Source of the DNA: Poa pratensis | Taxonomy: Eukaryota; Streptophyta; Magnoliopsida; Poales; Poaceae | NCBI GenBank assembly: GCA_947311845.1 | Contig: CAMZMU010000049.1 | Location: 4,213,368-4,277,367 of the forward strand | Length of the DNA stretch: 64,000 nt | Reading direction: 5' to 3' | In this document: piece by piece, positions 1-10,410 of the stretch | How positions within the stretch are numbered: the stretch's first letter is position 1 | Layout: each line of letters begins with the position of its first letter | Made by a program: the position numbers and the translations under genes | Notes under the pieces: generated by a model | Seen by the model: only the letters and a program-made list of their open reading frames with translations | What the model was told of the DNA's origin: nothing | Database searches by the model: none

Positions 1-260
1 GCGGGCGTTGGCGGCGCGGGCGGAGACGGCGCGTGGACGACGCGGGCGGAGACGGCGCGGGCGCGTGGACGGCGCGACGGCGGCGGCGAGACGTGCAGGG
101 AGCGGCCGCGCGCGAGGAACGGCGGCGTCGGTGGTCCGGAGCGGTCGGTGGTCCGGAGGCAGGGAGGGGCGGCGCGGTTGGTGGGGGGCAGGGGGTGGAT
201 CGATGGGGATGGGTGGGGGGCGAATGGATAGGTTAGGTGGGTGGGGGGCAGCGGCGGGTG
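1..260. repeat. GC-rich degenerate repeat
   Basis: This G-rich, nearly T-free stretch is built from degenerate copies of GGCGCGGGCGGAGACGGCG-like units, followed by GGGTGGGGGG-rich sequence. Several frames stay open only because stop codons are rare at this composition. I see no gene here. It is probably internal sequence of the CACTA element that ends at 1822. Confidence 0.6.
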
Positions 261-363
261 GATAGAGATGGTGCGCGGTGGGCCCGCGCGACTAGGAGAG
301 GGTTACCGCTGGCGGACAGCGTCTGCCGTCCGCCAGCGGTAACTTCTAGGGTTTTTTCCCTCA

Positions 364-370
364 TATAAAG
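364..370 (+). promoter_or_regulatory. TATA box within CACTA element
   Basis: TATAAAG sits 20-30 nt after an inverted pair of the CACTA subterminal motif and about 275 nt upstream of the ATG at 643. This is a plausible core promoter for the small gene that follows. Confidence 0.5.
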
Positions 371-642
371 GGCCAGGGGCAGACCCCAGATTTGCTATCA
401 GTACCGCTTCACCACCGCGCCGCCGCCGCCCTTGTCCACGCCTCTCGACGACCTCTCCGCGCCCGTGGCCTCCGCCGGCGCCCCTCCACGCCTCCGTGGA
501 CCTCCCTAGTCCGTCCCCATGCCAGTGTACGCTACCCGTTCTCCCTGAGCCCCTCCTCCCCTCCGTATATAGGTTGCATGTACCTTAGGTGTTTGATCAA
601 ATTCCCCACTATTGTTTTTAGATCTCGGCATATACGTCGGCA

Positions 643-1035
643 ATGGCCGCGGCCGGACACCCGTTGGACAATAACGGCTCTGTGCGGGATTGGGCTCTGC
701 CGGGCTGGCACTGGGAGTTATCTTCCGGAACGCGTAGATTGGTGAGAAATCCGGGCGAAGTCGCCGACCCGGATCTTGTTTGGTGGAGGTCGCGTGGGCC
801 AGGGAGCTTCCAGAGGGAGCCGGCCCCCGAGGAGGTGGTACGTCGCCGTATAAGGGAGGAGGATGCGCACGTCCGTCGCTACATGCATCTGTTGGATACG
901 AGGTATACTAATACATGGCAGGCAATGCAAAGGAATCCTTATCATGCGAGTATTGACCCTGTGATGGTTCCTACTCTTTGGGTGATCAGCGCTCCCCGTG
1001 ATGCACCCCGCGGCCTAGTACGAGGCAGAAGTTAG
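643..1035 (+). CDS. Hypothetical protein of a CACTA element (130 aa)
   Basis: I do not recognise this protein. It is a 130-codon frame from an ATG at 643, preceded by a TATA box at 364 and a C-rich leader, and followed about 50 nt after the stop by an AATAAA signal near 1086. The product is basic and rich in Trp and Arg, with no signal peptide or membrane segment. The N-terminal third is Trp-rich (ALPGWHWEL) and the middle is charged and helical (EEVVRRRIREEDAHVRRYM). It lies inside the CACTA element between subterminal repeats, so it is either an accessory transposon protein or a captured gene fragment. The frame upstream (392-745) has no ATG start and is taken as leader. The complete promoter-ORF-poly(A) arrangement is the main reason to keep it. 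Confidence 0.4.
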   Translation: MAAAGHPLDNNGSVRDWALPGWHWELSSGTRRLVRNPGEVADPDLVWWRSRGPGSFQREPAPEEVVRRRIREEDAHVRRYMHLLDTRYTNTWQAMQRNPYHASIDPVMVPTLWVISAPRDAPRGLVRGRS

Positions 1036-1085
1036 TTAAAAAAATGGCATGAGGACGATCGATCCAGCTGTATAACCGGAGATTA

Positions 1086-1091
1086 AATAAA
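1086..1091 (+). terminator. Poly(A) signal after the 130-aa ORF
   Basis: AATAAA lies about 50 nt after the stop codon at 1035 in an A/T-rich context. Confidence 0.4.
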
Positions 1092-1430
1092 GATGTAACC
1101 GTGATACTTTTTGCATATTAATTTGATCTATGTTGCTTTTTGCATAGAGTCTTTTTATGTGTACTAGTTGCTATGTGAACTGATAAACTTTATTTTCGAC
1201 GAAAGTTTCACAAACATTCTTCACAAAAAGCACTATCATGTAGAAACATCTACAAGTTTCAGTTCGATCAAAATGACCAAGTTATGTCAATTCTCAACAC
1301 ATAGTTTGTGATAAAGTGCTCGTATTCGACACATAGATCTGTCTTGATATAGGAAGCAATGGTTCCTAAGGAAATTTATAGATTGTTTTCATAAATATAA
1401 TTTTCCTACTTATTTGTATTACAGGCTAAC
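1092..1430. other. AT-rich transposon interior, no gene seen
   Basis: This is AT-rich sequence between the small gene and the subterminal repeat array. All frames are broken. It resembles the fast-evolving internal noncoding DNA of CACTA elements. Confidence 0.5.
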
Positions 1431-1800
1431 TTAGCGCTGGCGGACGCTCTAGTGTGCCCGCCAGCGGTACGGAACCGATCGCTGGCCAACGGTGCACTCT
1501 GCCCGCCAGCGGTACTGTCTCCATTTTTTTCCCCGGATGAGCTCATCCGCTGCCCCTACCGCTGGCGGGCACTGTCTTGCGTCCGCCAGTGGTACGTTAA
1601 GTACCGCTGGCGGGCATGTGTTGTGCCCGCCAGCGGTAGTTTGCGCCGCCTCCTCCCAGATTTCTACTCCTACCGCTGGCGGGCGTTCCTAGTGTCCGCC
1701 AGCAATACGTCCAGAACCAGTGGCGGACACGAAAACCCGCCCGCCCGCGGTCGTAGCGCTGGCGTACGAAACTGTTGTCCGCCAGCGGTACGCTGGTGGT
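1431..1800. repeat. CACTA subterminal repeat array
   Basis: About a dozen copies of a roughly 12-bp motif with core CCGCTGGCGG occur in both orientations, often as inverted pairs 15-30 bp apart (for example 1555/1583, 1601/1625 and 1670/1700). CACTA transposases bind such motifs near the element ends. The copies vary at one or two bases, so this is a diverged natural array. Confidence 0.8.
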
Positions 1801-1822
1801 TATAAGCCTTTTCCTACTAGTG

Positions 1823-1912
1823 ACCGTGCGCCACAGAAATATTTTCTGTGGCGCATGCATATTTGGTGCGCCACAAAAAGTGTTTTCACAGAAAGCCTGT
1901 TTCCTACTAGTG
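1823..1912. mobile_element. Second CACTA terminus, adjacent element end
   Basis: A second TTTCCTACTAGTG end lies at 1900-1912, exactly 90 bp after the first. The 90 bp between have different subterminal motifs: GTGCGCCACAGAAA facing TTTCTGTGGCGCA as a hairpin, then GTGCGCCACAAAAA. This is therefore the end of a different CACTA family, either nested in or abutted by the element ending at 1822. Confidence 0.65.
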
Positions 1913-2006
1913 GAAGTGAAGCCGTACCACGAGTAAGTCTTTCACCATTTAGTATTTCACAAACATTCACTCCTATATTCGTGGCTAACTCCTCTTTTCT
2001 TATTAG

Positions 2007-2560
2007 AGTAGACGATTCACTCGTGAAAACTGGAAGCTGAGAAGGGACCCTACCCCGAAAGAGTCGAAGAATCTTTTTGACAACGGTGGTGGTTTTGGCA
2101 AGGGTGGTGGTTTCATTAGCTGGTTTGCGGGTTTGGTACTGTTCTATTTAACTTTTCTAGTACCGTGGACATTCATCGATCATTTCTCGTTCTAAACTTC
2201 TCGTGCTAAACTTGTAGGCAAAAAAGGACAAAGAGATGAAGCCAGAGCTTAGAAACATTGCCCATGGCTTTAGCCATTCCGTCAACTCATTCCATGCTTA
2301 TGACGTGAATGGATATCGCTTCCATACCCATGAACACCCAACAAACCGGGGCAACCGGAAGACAATAAATAGTGGGGTGTTATGTGAAGGCTCGGATAAA
2401 CTCCATTACTATGGAAGAGTTGAGGCTATATACGAGTTGAATTATGGTTTTGGTAAAGGGCTAAATCCCGTTGTATTCAAATGCAATTGGTTAGACCCGC
2501 ATCGGGTTAGACGGGATCCTACAATTGGATTGGTCGAAGTTGAACGAAGCTCCAAGTATT
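2007..2560 (+). pseudogene. CACTA TNP2 transposase, 3' part with DUF4216
   Basis: Two exon-like blocks belong to the C-terminal part of a TNP2-type CACTA transposase. Block A (about 2010-2130, after a TTAG acceptor) encodes a segment with FTRENWKLRRD and NGGGFGKGGGFISWF. Block B (about 2218-2554, after a TTGTAG acceptor) encodes the DUF4216 segment with motifs VNGYRFHT, RKTINSGV, YYGRVEAIYELNY and VVFKCNWLDP. DUF4216 usually follows the transposase core in plant CACTA proteins. With the splice sites I can see, the two blocks join one base out of phase. DUF4216 stops mid-domain near 2554, where the reading switches to another gene. The DDE-type core is absent. I infer a decayed, internally deleted copy. 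Confidence 0.6.
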
Positions 2561-2609
2561 TGTGCTCTCTTTTGCAATATCGTCTCCTTTTCACCTATGT
2601 TCGTGCTCT

Positions 2610-2953
2610 CTTTGCAGAAATTGAAGACCGGCGTAGACCCTTGGCCCTTCGCTGTTTGGGCAAAGATGCGTCCCGGGGATGAGCCGGATCCTGACACAGG
2701 GTCGATGTGGATCAGCAGCGGTGCGGAGCTCCGGAGCAATGGGTACACGACGAAGTTCAAGGAGCGCAATGGTGATGAAGCTGACCCTCTCACCAGTCCA
2801 CTTGACGTCGAGGCTGTCGTGCTTGCGGGGCAAGGCGCGGCAAATGGCCGCTTGTGGATAGGTGACGGCTCCATCGACCCTCGCACCGTCCCGTCTCTGC
2901 GTCAGGTCCGTCGTGGGAGGGCGCCTGGTGCACCTGCTGTGGAGACCCGCTGA
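2610..2953 (+). pseudogene. Ptta/En/Spm-type CACTA protein, C-terminal fragment
   Basis: An exon-like frame after a TTTGCAG acceptor near 2616 contains DPDTGSMWISSGAEL, TSPLDVEAVVLAG and GRLWIGDGSIDP, then a PSLRQVRRGR-like tail. This order matches the C-terminal part of the plant Ptta/En/Spm transposase-associated proteins carried beside TNP2 in CACTA elements. The frame is cut at 2951 by the Athila-like LTR; its stop codon is the first bases of the LTR. The 5' part is missing or fused to the DUF4216 remnant. Confidence 0.55.
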
Positions 2954-4600
2954 TACGTCTCCAACGTATCCATAATTTCTGTTGTTCCATGCTTATATTA
3001 TACCATTTGCTACATGTTTTATATACACTTCATATCACTTTTATGCATTTTCTGGGACTAACCTATTAACAAGATGCCACAGTTACAGTTCCCTGTTTTC
3101 TGCTGTTTTTGGTTTCAGAAAGTTACTTCTGGAAATATTCTCGGAATTGCACGAAACAAAAGGCCAAGTCCCTATTTTTCCAACACGTACACGGAGTCCG
3201 AAGGAGAGACGAAGGGAGCCACGAGGTGGCCAAACCACCTGGCGGCGCGGCCCCACCGCCGCGCCAGCCTGTGGTTTGGGCCCCTCGGGGGTCCGCCGAC
3301 ATCGCCCCTTCGCCTATTTATTCCCCGAGACGTGAAAACCCTAAAACACCGAGCCTTTCATCCAGAACATATTCGCTGCCGCCGCCGTCGTCAACCCTAA
3401 CTCGGGGGGTTCTGAAGCTCTTCCCGGCACCCTGCCGGAGAGGGGAATCATCACCGGAGGGCTCTACATCGCCATGCCCGCCTCCGGAGTGATGCGTGAG
3501 TAGTTCATCCTTGGACTATGGGTCCATAGCAGTAGCTAGATGGTTGTCTTCTCCACTTGTGCCATCATGTTTAGATCTTGTGAGCTGCCTATCATGATCA
3601 AGATCATCTTATTGTAATGCTACATGTTGTGTTTGCTGGGATCTGACTTATATTGATACCTATGTGGAGCTGAATATTATATTATCATGTCTATGTCATT
3701 TGTGATCTTGCATGCTCTCCGTTACTTGTTGAAGCCTTGGCCAAGTGAATACTTGTGACTCCAAGAGGGGGTATTTATGCATGATAGTTGGGTTCAACCT
3801 CTATTTAACCTGGGATAGTGACAGCAAGTTCTAAGGTTGTAGATGTGTTGTTGCCACTAGGGGTAAAACAGCAATGCTTTATTCAAGGATGAATGTATTG
3901 TTTACATTACGCACATTACTTAATGCAATTGTCTGTTGCTTGCAACTTAATACTGGAAGGGGTACGGATGTTAACCGGAAGGTGGACTATTTAGGCATAG
4001 ATGCATGCTGGATAGCGGTCTATGTACTTTGTCGTAATGCCCAAATGAATCTCATAGTAGACACCACAACTCACACATGCATGTTATATGCACTTATCAA
4101 TTGTCAATTGCCCAGCTGTAATTTGTTTACCCAGCATGTTAGTTATCTTATTGGAGAGACACCACTAGTGAACTGTGGACCCCGGTCCATTCTTTTACAT
4201 CTGAAATACAATCTACTGCAATCATTGTTCTCTACTGTTTTATGCAAACAAACATCATCTTCCATACGATACGTTTAACCCTTTGTTTTCAGCAAGCCGG
4301 TGAGATTGACAACCTCACTGTTAAGTTGGGGCAAAGTAATTTGATTGTGTTGTGCAGGTTCCACGTTGGCACCGGAATCCCTGGTGTTGCGCCGCACTAC
4401 ACTCCTTCACCAACACCTTCGAAGCAACCTCGTTTTCCTACTGGTTCGATTAAACCTTGGTTTCATACTGAGGGAAAACTTGCTGCTGCACTCATCATAC
4501 CTTCCTCTTGGGGTTCCCAACTGACGTGTGACGTACAAGCATTGTTTCTGGTGCTTTGCCGGGGAGATATTCCCTCGTCAACTTAGCACTAGCAACACGT
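2951..4600 (+). repeat. 5' LTR of Athila-like element
   Basis: It begins TGATACGTCTCC, with ACGTAT inverted bases near the start. It contains a TATA-like CTATTTATT near 3313 in a GC-rich context, followed by the likely transcription start. The 3' end is approximate, because I can fix it only as lying just upstream of the PBS at 4605. Short frames at 2982-3492 and 3874-4586 lie inside the LTR and have no coding signature. Confidence 0.75.
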
Positions 4601-4604
4601 TTTC

Positions 4605-4622
4605 TGGCGCCGTTGCCGGGGA
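4605..4622 (+). other. Primer-binding site (tRNA-Asp type)
   Basis: TGGCGCCGTTGCCGGGGA is the sequence that pairs with the 3' end of tRNA-Asp. It is the common primer site of Athila-like elements and marks the end of the 5' LTR. Confidence 0.85.
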
Positions 4623-4781
4623 AAACCGAATTGCTTCTGCAAGGGGAGTCTCTCACACCCAATCTCTTTACTTTGTTATTTGTCTTGCTTAGTTTATTTT
4701 TATTTAGTCTTGTTTGCTCTCTTTATCAAAAACACAAAAAAATTAGTTACTTGTTTAATTCGTTTGATTTTGTTTTTCAAA

Positions 4782-5498
4782 ATGAATGCTCCTGAAGTTG
4801 AAGTTCGTTCTTTTAGGCAACTAGGAGGTGAAAATTTGAAAGATGCTTGGTATAGAATTAGTGATGCTCATCATAGATGTACTAAGAAACACTCTACCAC
4901 TATCCTCCTTAGGAACTTTTATGTTGGTATCTCTAGTTGGTATAGGTATGTTCTAGACACTCTTACAGGTGGAAATTTCTTGGGTACTCCTGCTTTAGAA
5001 GCCTGTAATATTATTGAAAGTTTGGTAGGAACACCACCCACTAAAGATATTAAAATTGAGATCACCTTGGAGGATGTTATAAATAAGTTAGACTCTATGG
5101 AGAATTTTTTTCCAAATTTTCTTGATTGTATTGGTAAGACTAATGAATCAATAGCCACCATCAATGAAAGAATCACTGTTCTTGAGGATAATAATATCCA
5201 TGACACCCAAAATCATAGAATTGATGAGTTAGAGGAAGCTATTGAAACCTTAAGTTCAACCTTTACTTCTCTTAAGTCTAAAAAGGAGAAAGTTTATGTG
5301 GGTAGAGAGCAAAAGTTTATGTATGTTCCTAAAGTGCCAAAACCAAAGACTCATTATGAGCTTAAAATTGATAAAACTTTTAGTACGGTTAAAGGTAATG
5401 AAACACCTCCAGGAACATCTAAGATACCCATTGTTACAAGCTGTGTGTTGGAAGAAGCTTTTGATGATTTGAATGATTTGCCACTTGACAACACTTGA
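4782..5498 (+). CDS. gag: Truncated Athila-type gag protein (238 aa)
   Basis: The ATG at 4782 opens a 238-aa frame. Residues about 10-85 match the second half of the Ty3/gypsy Retrotrans_gag fold: a LKDAWYRISDAHHRC segment, then LLRNFYVGIS, a glycine-containing TLTGGNF and EACNIIESLVG. The usual first half, an FxGxxxP/HLxxF-type region, is missing, so the protein starts inside the domain. Residues about 110-170 form a probable coiled coil (NERITVLEDN, RIDELEEAIETL). There is no zinc knuckle and no protease after it. A short conserved post-pol motif (GGGAGACAACCCA-like, near 5545) follows directly, showing that pol was excised between gag and this point. It may still act as a small capsid-like protein, or it may be inert. 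Confidence 0.65.
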   Translation: MNAPEVEVRSFRQLGGENLKDAWYRISDAHHRCTKKHSTTILLRNFYVGISSWYRYVLDTLTGGNFLGTPALEACNIIESLVGTPPTKDIKIEITLEDVINKLDSMENFFPNFLDCIGKTNESIATINERITVLEDNNIHDTQNHRIDELEEAIETLSSTFTSLKSKKEKVYVGREQKFMYVPKVPKPKTHYELKIDKTFSTVKGNETPPGTSKIPIVTSCVLEEAFDDLNDLPLDNT

Positions 5499-8118
5499 TT
5501 TTCACTTTCTGCGCCTAGCTGAAAGGCGTTAAAGAAAAGCGCTTATGGGAGACAACCCATCGTTTTTATTTGCTGTTATTTTTGTTTTCTTTGAGTCAAG
5601 GAGTTTTGTTACTTCTGTAGCAACTCCTTTGTATCTTTATTTTATCGCAATGTTGTGCCAAGTAAAGTTCTATATTGAAAGTTGATGCAAGATTTGGATT
5701 TCTGCGCAGTGACAGATTTTTAGCTGTCACGGATTTGAGCTTATCTCCCTGTAGAAAATTCAAAAATTCTGAAAAAATCACGCATATTCCTGAGATATGT
5801 ACGCAACTTTCATTATTTTAGGCCAGATCCATCTGAGCAACTTAAGTGCCTCGAAAAAATTCGTCATTCCAGACTGTTCTGTTTTTGACAGATTCTGCCT
5901 TTTGTTTTGCATTCGCTCTTTTACTGTGTTTGTGTGGATTTCTTTGCTCCACAAAGCATTGGTGGCTGTAGCTAATGTCCAGAAGCTTTGGGATTGATTG
6001 TATCATTACAGAATATGAGAATTTTTGATTATGCACTAACCCTCTAATGAGAACTGTCTTGAGTTTGGTGTGAAGGAAGTTTTCAAGGATCAAGCGAGAA
6101 GGGTGATATTATGTGATCAAGAAGAGTGAAAAGCCTAAGCTTGGGGATGCCCCCGTGGTTCATCCCAACCATATTCAGAGAGACTCAAGCGTCTAAGCTT
6201 GGGGATGCCCAAGGCATCCCCTTCTTCATCAACAAACTTATCAGGTCATCTCTAGTGAAACTATATTTTAATTCTTTCACATCTTATGCGCTTTACTTGG
6301 AGCGTCTGTGTGTTTTTATTTTTGTTTGTGTTTGAATAAATTCGGATCCTAGCAATCCTTGTGTGGGAGAGAGACACGCTCCGCTTTTTCATGTGAATAC
6401 TCATGTTCTTCACTTATATTTGTTGAGTATTCTTAACTAGCTACTGCAGTGCTTTTAGCTCCTGTTTTTCATGCATCTCTTCGAGCTGTTAGCACTTGTT
6501 TATAAATACTCTCTTGCTGCATTATATTATCATTTGGAGAGTTTATGTTTAAATAAATTGATTGGTGTTTGTTTGGAAGAAAGAAAATGCTACATGTAGT
6601 AGTTGGTATTGGAAAAGACATATGCATTCTTGTAGATCATTGTCTTGTTTCGATTTGATACTTTGCAATTGTTTTGAGCTCTCAAGTAGATCATGTTTAA
6701 GCTCTTGCATCATGTAGTTAAAGCCTAGTAGTGGAGAACTACCGTAGAGCTTGTTGAGACTTGGGATGCATATTTGTTCTCTCTAAGGTCTAGATATTTT
6801 CTGGTAAAATGTTTGAGCAACAAGGAAGACAGTGTAGAGTCTTATAATACTTGCAATATGTTTTTATGTGATTCTTGCTGTACCGGTTTATACTTGTGTT
6901 TGCTTCAAACAACCTTGCTAGCCTAAACTCTGTACTGAGAGGGAATGCTTCTCGTGCATCCAAAACTTGAGCCAAAACCCATGCCATTTGTGTCCACCAT
7001 ACCTACCTACTATGTGGTATTTCCTGCCATTCCAAGTAAATATTTCATGTGCTACCTTTAAACTATTCAAAACTTTATTACTCCTTATTTGTGTCAATGT
7101 TTTATAGCTCATGAGGAAGTATGTGGTGTTTTATCTTTCAATCTTGTCATTTACTTCTGACAGACTTTCAACCAATGGACTAGTGGCATATACATCCGCT
7201 TATCCAATAATTTGCAAAAAGAGCTGGCAACGGGGTGCCCAGCCCCAATTAATTACAACTTTCATTAATAATTCTCTTCACATGTTTTGCCCTGATTTAT
7301 CAGTAAGCAACTTAATTTGCAAATAGACACTCCTCCATGGTATGTGAATGTTGGAAGGCACCCGAGGATTCGGTTAGCCATGGCTTGTGTAAGCAAAAGG
7401 TTGGGAGGAGTGTCATCTATAAAGAAACTAAAATACATGTGTAAACAAAAGAGAAGAGGGATGATCTACCTTGCTGGTAGAGATAACGTCCTTCATGGGA
7501 GCCGCTCTTGAAAGTCTGGTTGACAAGGGGGTTAGAGTGCCCACTACCATTCGTTGACAACAACAAACACCTCTCAAATACTTATTTTGTGCTCTCTATA
7601 TGCTTTCGAAAACTTAAAAAGCTCTAGCACATGATTTAATCCCTGCTTCCCTCTGCGAAGGGCCTATCTTTTACTTTATGTTGAGTCAGTTTACCTACTC
7701 CTTTCTATCTTAGAAGCAAACACTTGTGTCAACTTTGTGTGCATTGATTCTTACATGTTTACTTATTGCACTTGTTATATTGCTTTATGTTGACAACTAT
7801 CCATGAGATATACATGTTACAAGTTGAAAGCAATTGCTGAAACTTAATCATCCTTTGTGTTGCTTCAATGCCTTTTACTTTGAATCTATTGCTTTATGAG
7901 TTACCTCTTATGCAAAACTTTTTGATGCTTGTCTTGAAAGTACTATTCATGAAAAGTTTTTGCTTATATGATTCATTGTTTACTCTTTATCTATTTGTTA
8001 GCAAACTATAGACCATTGCTTTGAGTCACTTCATTCATGACATGAGCCTTGCAATATATTGATCAAGATTGTGTGAAAGCATGTCTCCTCAGAAATTATT
8101 TGTTGTTATCGTTTTACC
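5499..8118 (+). other. Internal noncoding region of Athila-like element
   Basis: This is AT-rich sequence without coding frames; the short frames present are not conserved-looking. Two extra copies of the PPT block AAGCTTGGGGATGC occur at 6137-6150 and 6195-6208, separated by 44 bp. Confidence 0.7.
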
Positions 8119-8154
8119 TACTCGAGGACGAGTAGAACTAAGCTTGGGGATGCT
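8119..8154 (+). promoter_or_regulatory. Hairpin plus polypurine tract of Athila-like element
   Basis: CTACTCG-AGGA-CGAGTAG forms a perfect 7-bp stem with a 4-nt loop. It is followed 4 nt later by AAGCTTGGGGATGC (8140-8153), the polypurine-type plus-strand primer directly before the 3' LTR at 8155. Confidence 0.7.
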
Positions 8155-8234
8155 TGATACGTCTCCAACGTATCCATAATTTCTGTTGTTCCATGCTTAT
8201 ATTATACCATTTGCTACATGTTTTATATACACTT
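8155..8234 (+). repeat. 3' LTR of Athila-like element, first 80 bp only
   Basis: It is identical over 80 bp to 2951-3030, then stops abruptly where the reverse LTR5 begins (TGTTTGACACGAG). The rest of this LTR is not seen anywhere in the window. Confidence 0.85.
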
Positions 8235-10409
8235 TGTTTGACACGAGAAAAACATACTTAGGACTTCGCGAGTAGGGCGAAGTAGTAGTCTCTCTCATGC
8301 GCACCGGGGAAAGGTAAAAGGAAGAAAAGATGCGGGCGTGCCAGTGTATAATGATACACAAAGAAAACAACACATAAAGAGGTGGGAAAAGTATTTTATT
8401 CATCATATTGATAACGAATACAATTCCCGAACATTGCGCTCCGTGGCCTGCTAGCGCGGCCAGCCTGACTATGGCGATTGTAGTCTCCTGGTTCACGGGG
8501 CCTCGGAAGGCTCCCGCTTAATTACTCCCGCGGGTTACGCCGCGAGACACCTCCGATTAAGCCGTGTGGTCGTCGTCGTCGTCTTCGCTTCACGTCCTGC
8601 ATGCATGATGGTGTGGTGTGTGTAGGCGGCGGCAGAGCCCGTGTCCTCGTCGGTACACGCGCCGCTAAAAGCGTGGCCTTGCATCGGCCTCGCCCGCCCT
8701 CGCCGTCGCGCCTCGTCGGTCCTGAGCGGCGAAAGTTGTTGTTGTTGAAGAAGCATGATGCAGTCCGTTAGCTAGGACTTCTAGACGACAAGCAGGTTCG
8801 TCGGGGTGTGAAAGGGTAAGCCTCGCAGGAGTATGTGGTTAGGAGACCGACGTCGGTATAAACCAACTGTCGCTCAAGTCGGTGTGGCCGATATGGTGGA
8901 CGCCTCGTCTTGGACGGACGTCGAGTTCACGACAGTCTTGTCTTAGTCGGGGACGCCGTCTCATGGACCTATGGAGTAATGGTGTCAGGTCTCGTTGGAT
9001 GGTGGACATCGTAGATGACACCGGGTTGTGCCTCCGGAACAAGTCGTCCCTGTACGCCGGGCTATCGGACTCCCCCTATACGCCGGATGATGTATCTCCA
9101 TGTTGAACTGTTCCTGTACGTCGAGCTCCAGCCTGCCCGCTGCACCTGTACGCCAGGACCCAGAGCTGCACCTGTACGCCGGGATTTAGAGCTGCACCTG
9201 TAGAGCTACACCAGAACCGGCCTGTACGTTCCCTAATGCACGCATGGGCCGTGCATGCCATCGTGGATGCCTTATGTATTAGCCATGCATGTACTCATAC
9301 TTGAGCATGCATGTATAATTTAGAACCGATCGATCGTTGCTCTCTTTGGCATGTGAGGCTAGCTTGCTGGTTGCTCGCCTCCGGTCACCGCAGCTGGGCA
9401 TCGGCAATGGCGACGCGCCGCCGATGAATGCCGGCGGTGACGACGTGATCCGCCGCCGCCATCTAATACTTGTTCCTATACGCCAAGCAACGGCTGCCGC
9501 CGTGTGACACCGAGAGCCAAGAACCTGTACGCCAGCAACGAGCTTCTCTGGCATGTCGGGCGTCCAGCTGCACCGGCCGGGCGTCGACAACGGCGACGCG
9601 CCGCCGCGAGATGTCGAGCCGTGATCTACACTTGTTCCTGCAAACCTGCTACTGATTGATCCCTGTACGCCGAACACCAAGCTGCGTCGGCACGCCGAGG
9701 TACGCCGAGCGAGCCATGAGACGCCGAGCGCCGAGCTATGGTCGAACTGCCCGCTTGTCCCTGTACGCCAAGTGAAGTTGCACCTCTGCGCCGAGCTGAG
9801 CTTGCCCTCCGGATTGTACGTCGAGCTGAACCTGTTCGCCGGGATCGCCTCGACCTGCACCTGTACGTCGGCGTCGTCATGGAGAAGATGACGTCCCCGG
9901 TGCCGTCGCGGTGATGAAGTGGCGCCATGGCTGCATGTTGGCTGCCGTCCGCGACCTCGCAGCGTCGTTTTCATGGCTCCGGCTTCCGGTGAACACAATC
10001 GTGGGCTGTTCTAGGACAACACCCTTCTTGCTCCTGGCCGCCGTCCTTGATCAGCTTGGTTGGAGTGATGGACGTGCGTGACCACGGCATGCGTATCGCC
10101 GAACTCGTACAACGTCGGCGTCGATTCCATCCACCGTCCATGCTAGCTGTGAGAGAGAAAGAGACCGGAGGGCTGGAGGCTGAGATCGCATCGGATCAAG
10201 GACTCTCGCGCTGCCGGAAAGCAGAACACCAAAGCACATACGATTGAAGAGACACTCGAAGAAATACATACACAACAGCAACAAGTGGAGGCCATCGGGA
10301 GCAAGGCGATGGACGCAACAAGCTCTTCTCCATGTAAAGGATATGCAAATTCCAAAGCTCTTATCCCAAAACCACATAGCCCCGTCTACCATACCCAAGG
10401 TTCTGGGTT
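8235..10409 (-). repeat. LTR5: truncated reverse-oriented Tat/LARD-family LTR
   Basis: Read on the minus strand it ends ...CTCGTGTCAAACA at 8235, like LTR1, LTR3 and LTR4. It carries the U5 box TGGCACGCCCGC (8332-8343, reversed) and a GGCCTCGG / CACCTCCGATTAAGC block shared with LTR3 and LTR4 at 8490-8570. Its own start (minus strand TGTT..., with PPT beyond) is missing: at 10410 the sequence switches to gag of the left Tat arm. It contains no gene. Frames at 9279-9998 and 10051-10247 are incidental. Confidence 0.7.
9040..9870. repeat. Degenerate CCTGTACGCCG interspersed repeat in LTR5
   Basis: The motif CTGTACGCC(G/A) or a close variant recurs at irregular 30-45 bp intervals, densest at 9045-9230 and 9660-9870. 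It usually precedes GAGCTGCACC-like sequence. The other LTRs of the group lack so dense an array. Confidence 0.6.
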
Positions 10410-10410
10410 C

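Larger units (their letters stand above)
1..1822. mobile_element. CACTA (En/Spm) DNA transposon, right part
   Basis: The right end at 1810-1822 reads TTTCCTACTAGTG, the inverted form of a CACTAGTAGGAAA terminus, the hallmark of CACTA transposons. Before it lies a dense array of about a dozen forward and inverted subterminal motifs (core CCGCTGGCGG / CCGCCAGCGG), the usual transposase-binding architecture of this superfamily. One inverted pair of the same motif at 304-341 sits just upstream of a TATA box. The left terminus lies outside the window. No transposase is visible in this part, so the element may be non-autonomous. Confidence 0.75.
2951..8234 (+). mobile_element. Non-autonomous Athila-like Ty3/gypsy element
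   Basis: The 5' LTR starts at 2951. A PBS with TGGCGCCGTTGCCGGGGA (complementary to a tRNA-Asp 3' end, as in the Athila lineage) lies at 4605. A gag-like frame follows at 4782-5498, then about 2.6 kb of noncoding DNA, a PPT at 8140 and a 3' LTR start at 8155. The first 80 bp of both LTRs are identical. No protease, RT, RNase H or integrase is present, so the copy must be mobilised in trans. It interrupts a CACTA gene at 2950. Its own 3' LTR is cut after 80 bp at 8234 by LTR5. Confidence 0.85.

Noticed and set aside
2236..2682. A complete 148-aa cellular gene
   Set aside because: The first two thirds are the DUF4216 part of a CACTA transposase; the last third is out-of-frame intron and neighbouring-exon sequence.
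4605..4622. tRNA-like sequence
   Set aside because: It is only the 18 bases complementary to a tRNA 3' end (a primer-binding site); no tRNA arms surround it. The same applies to 36084 and 49339.
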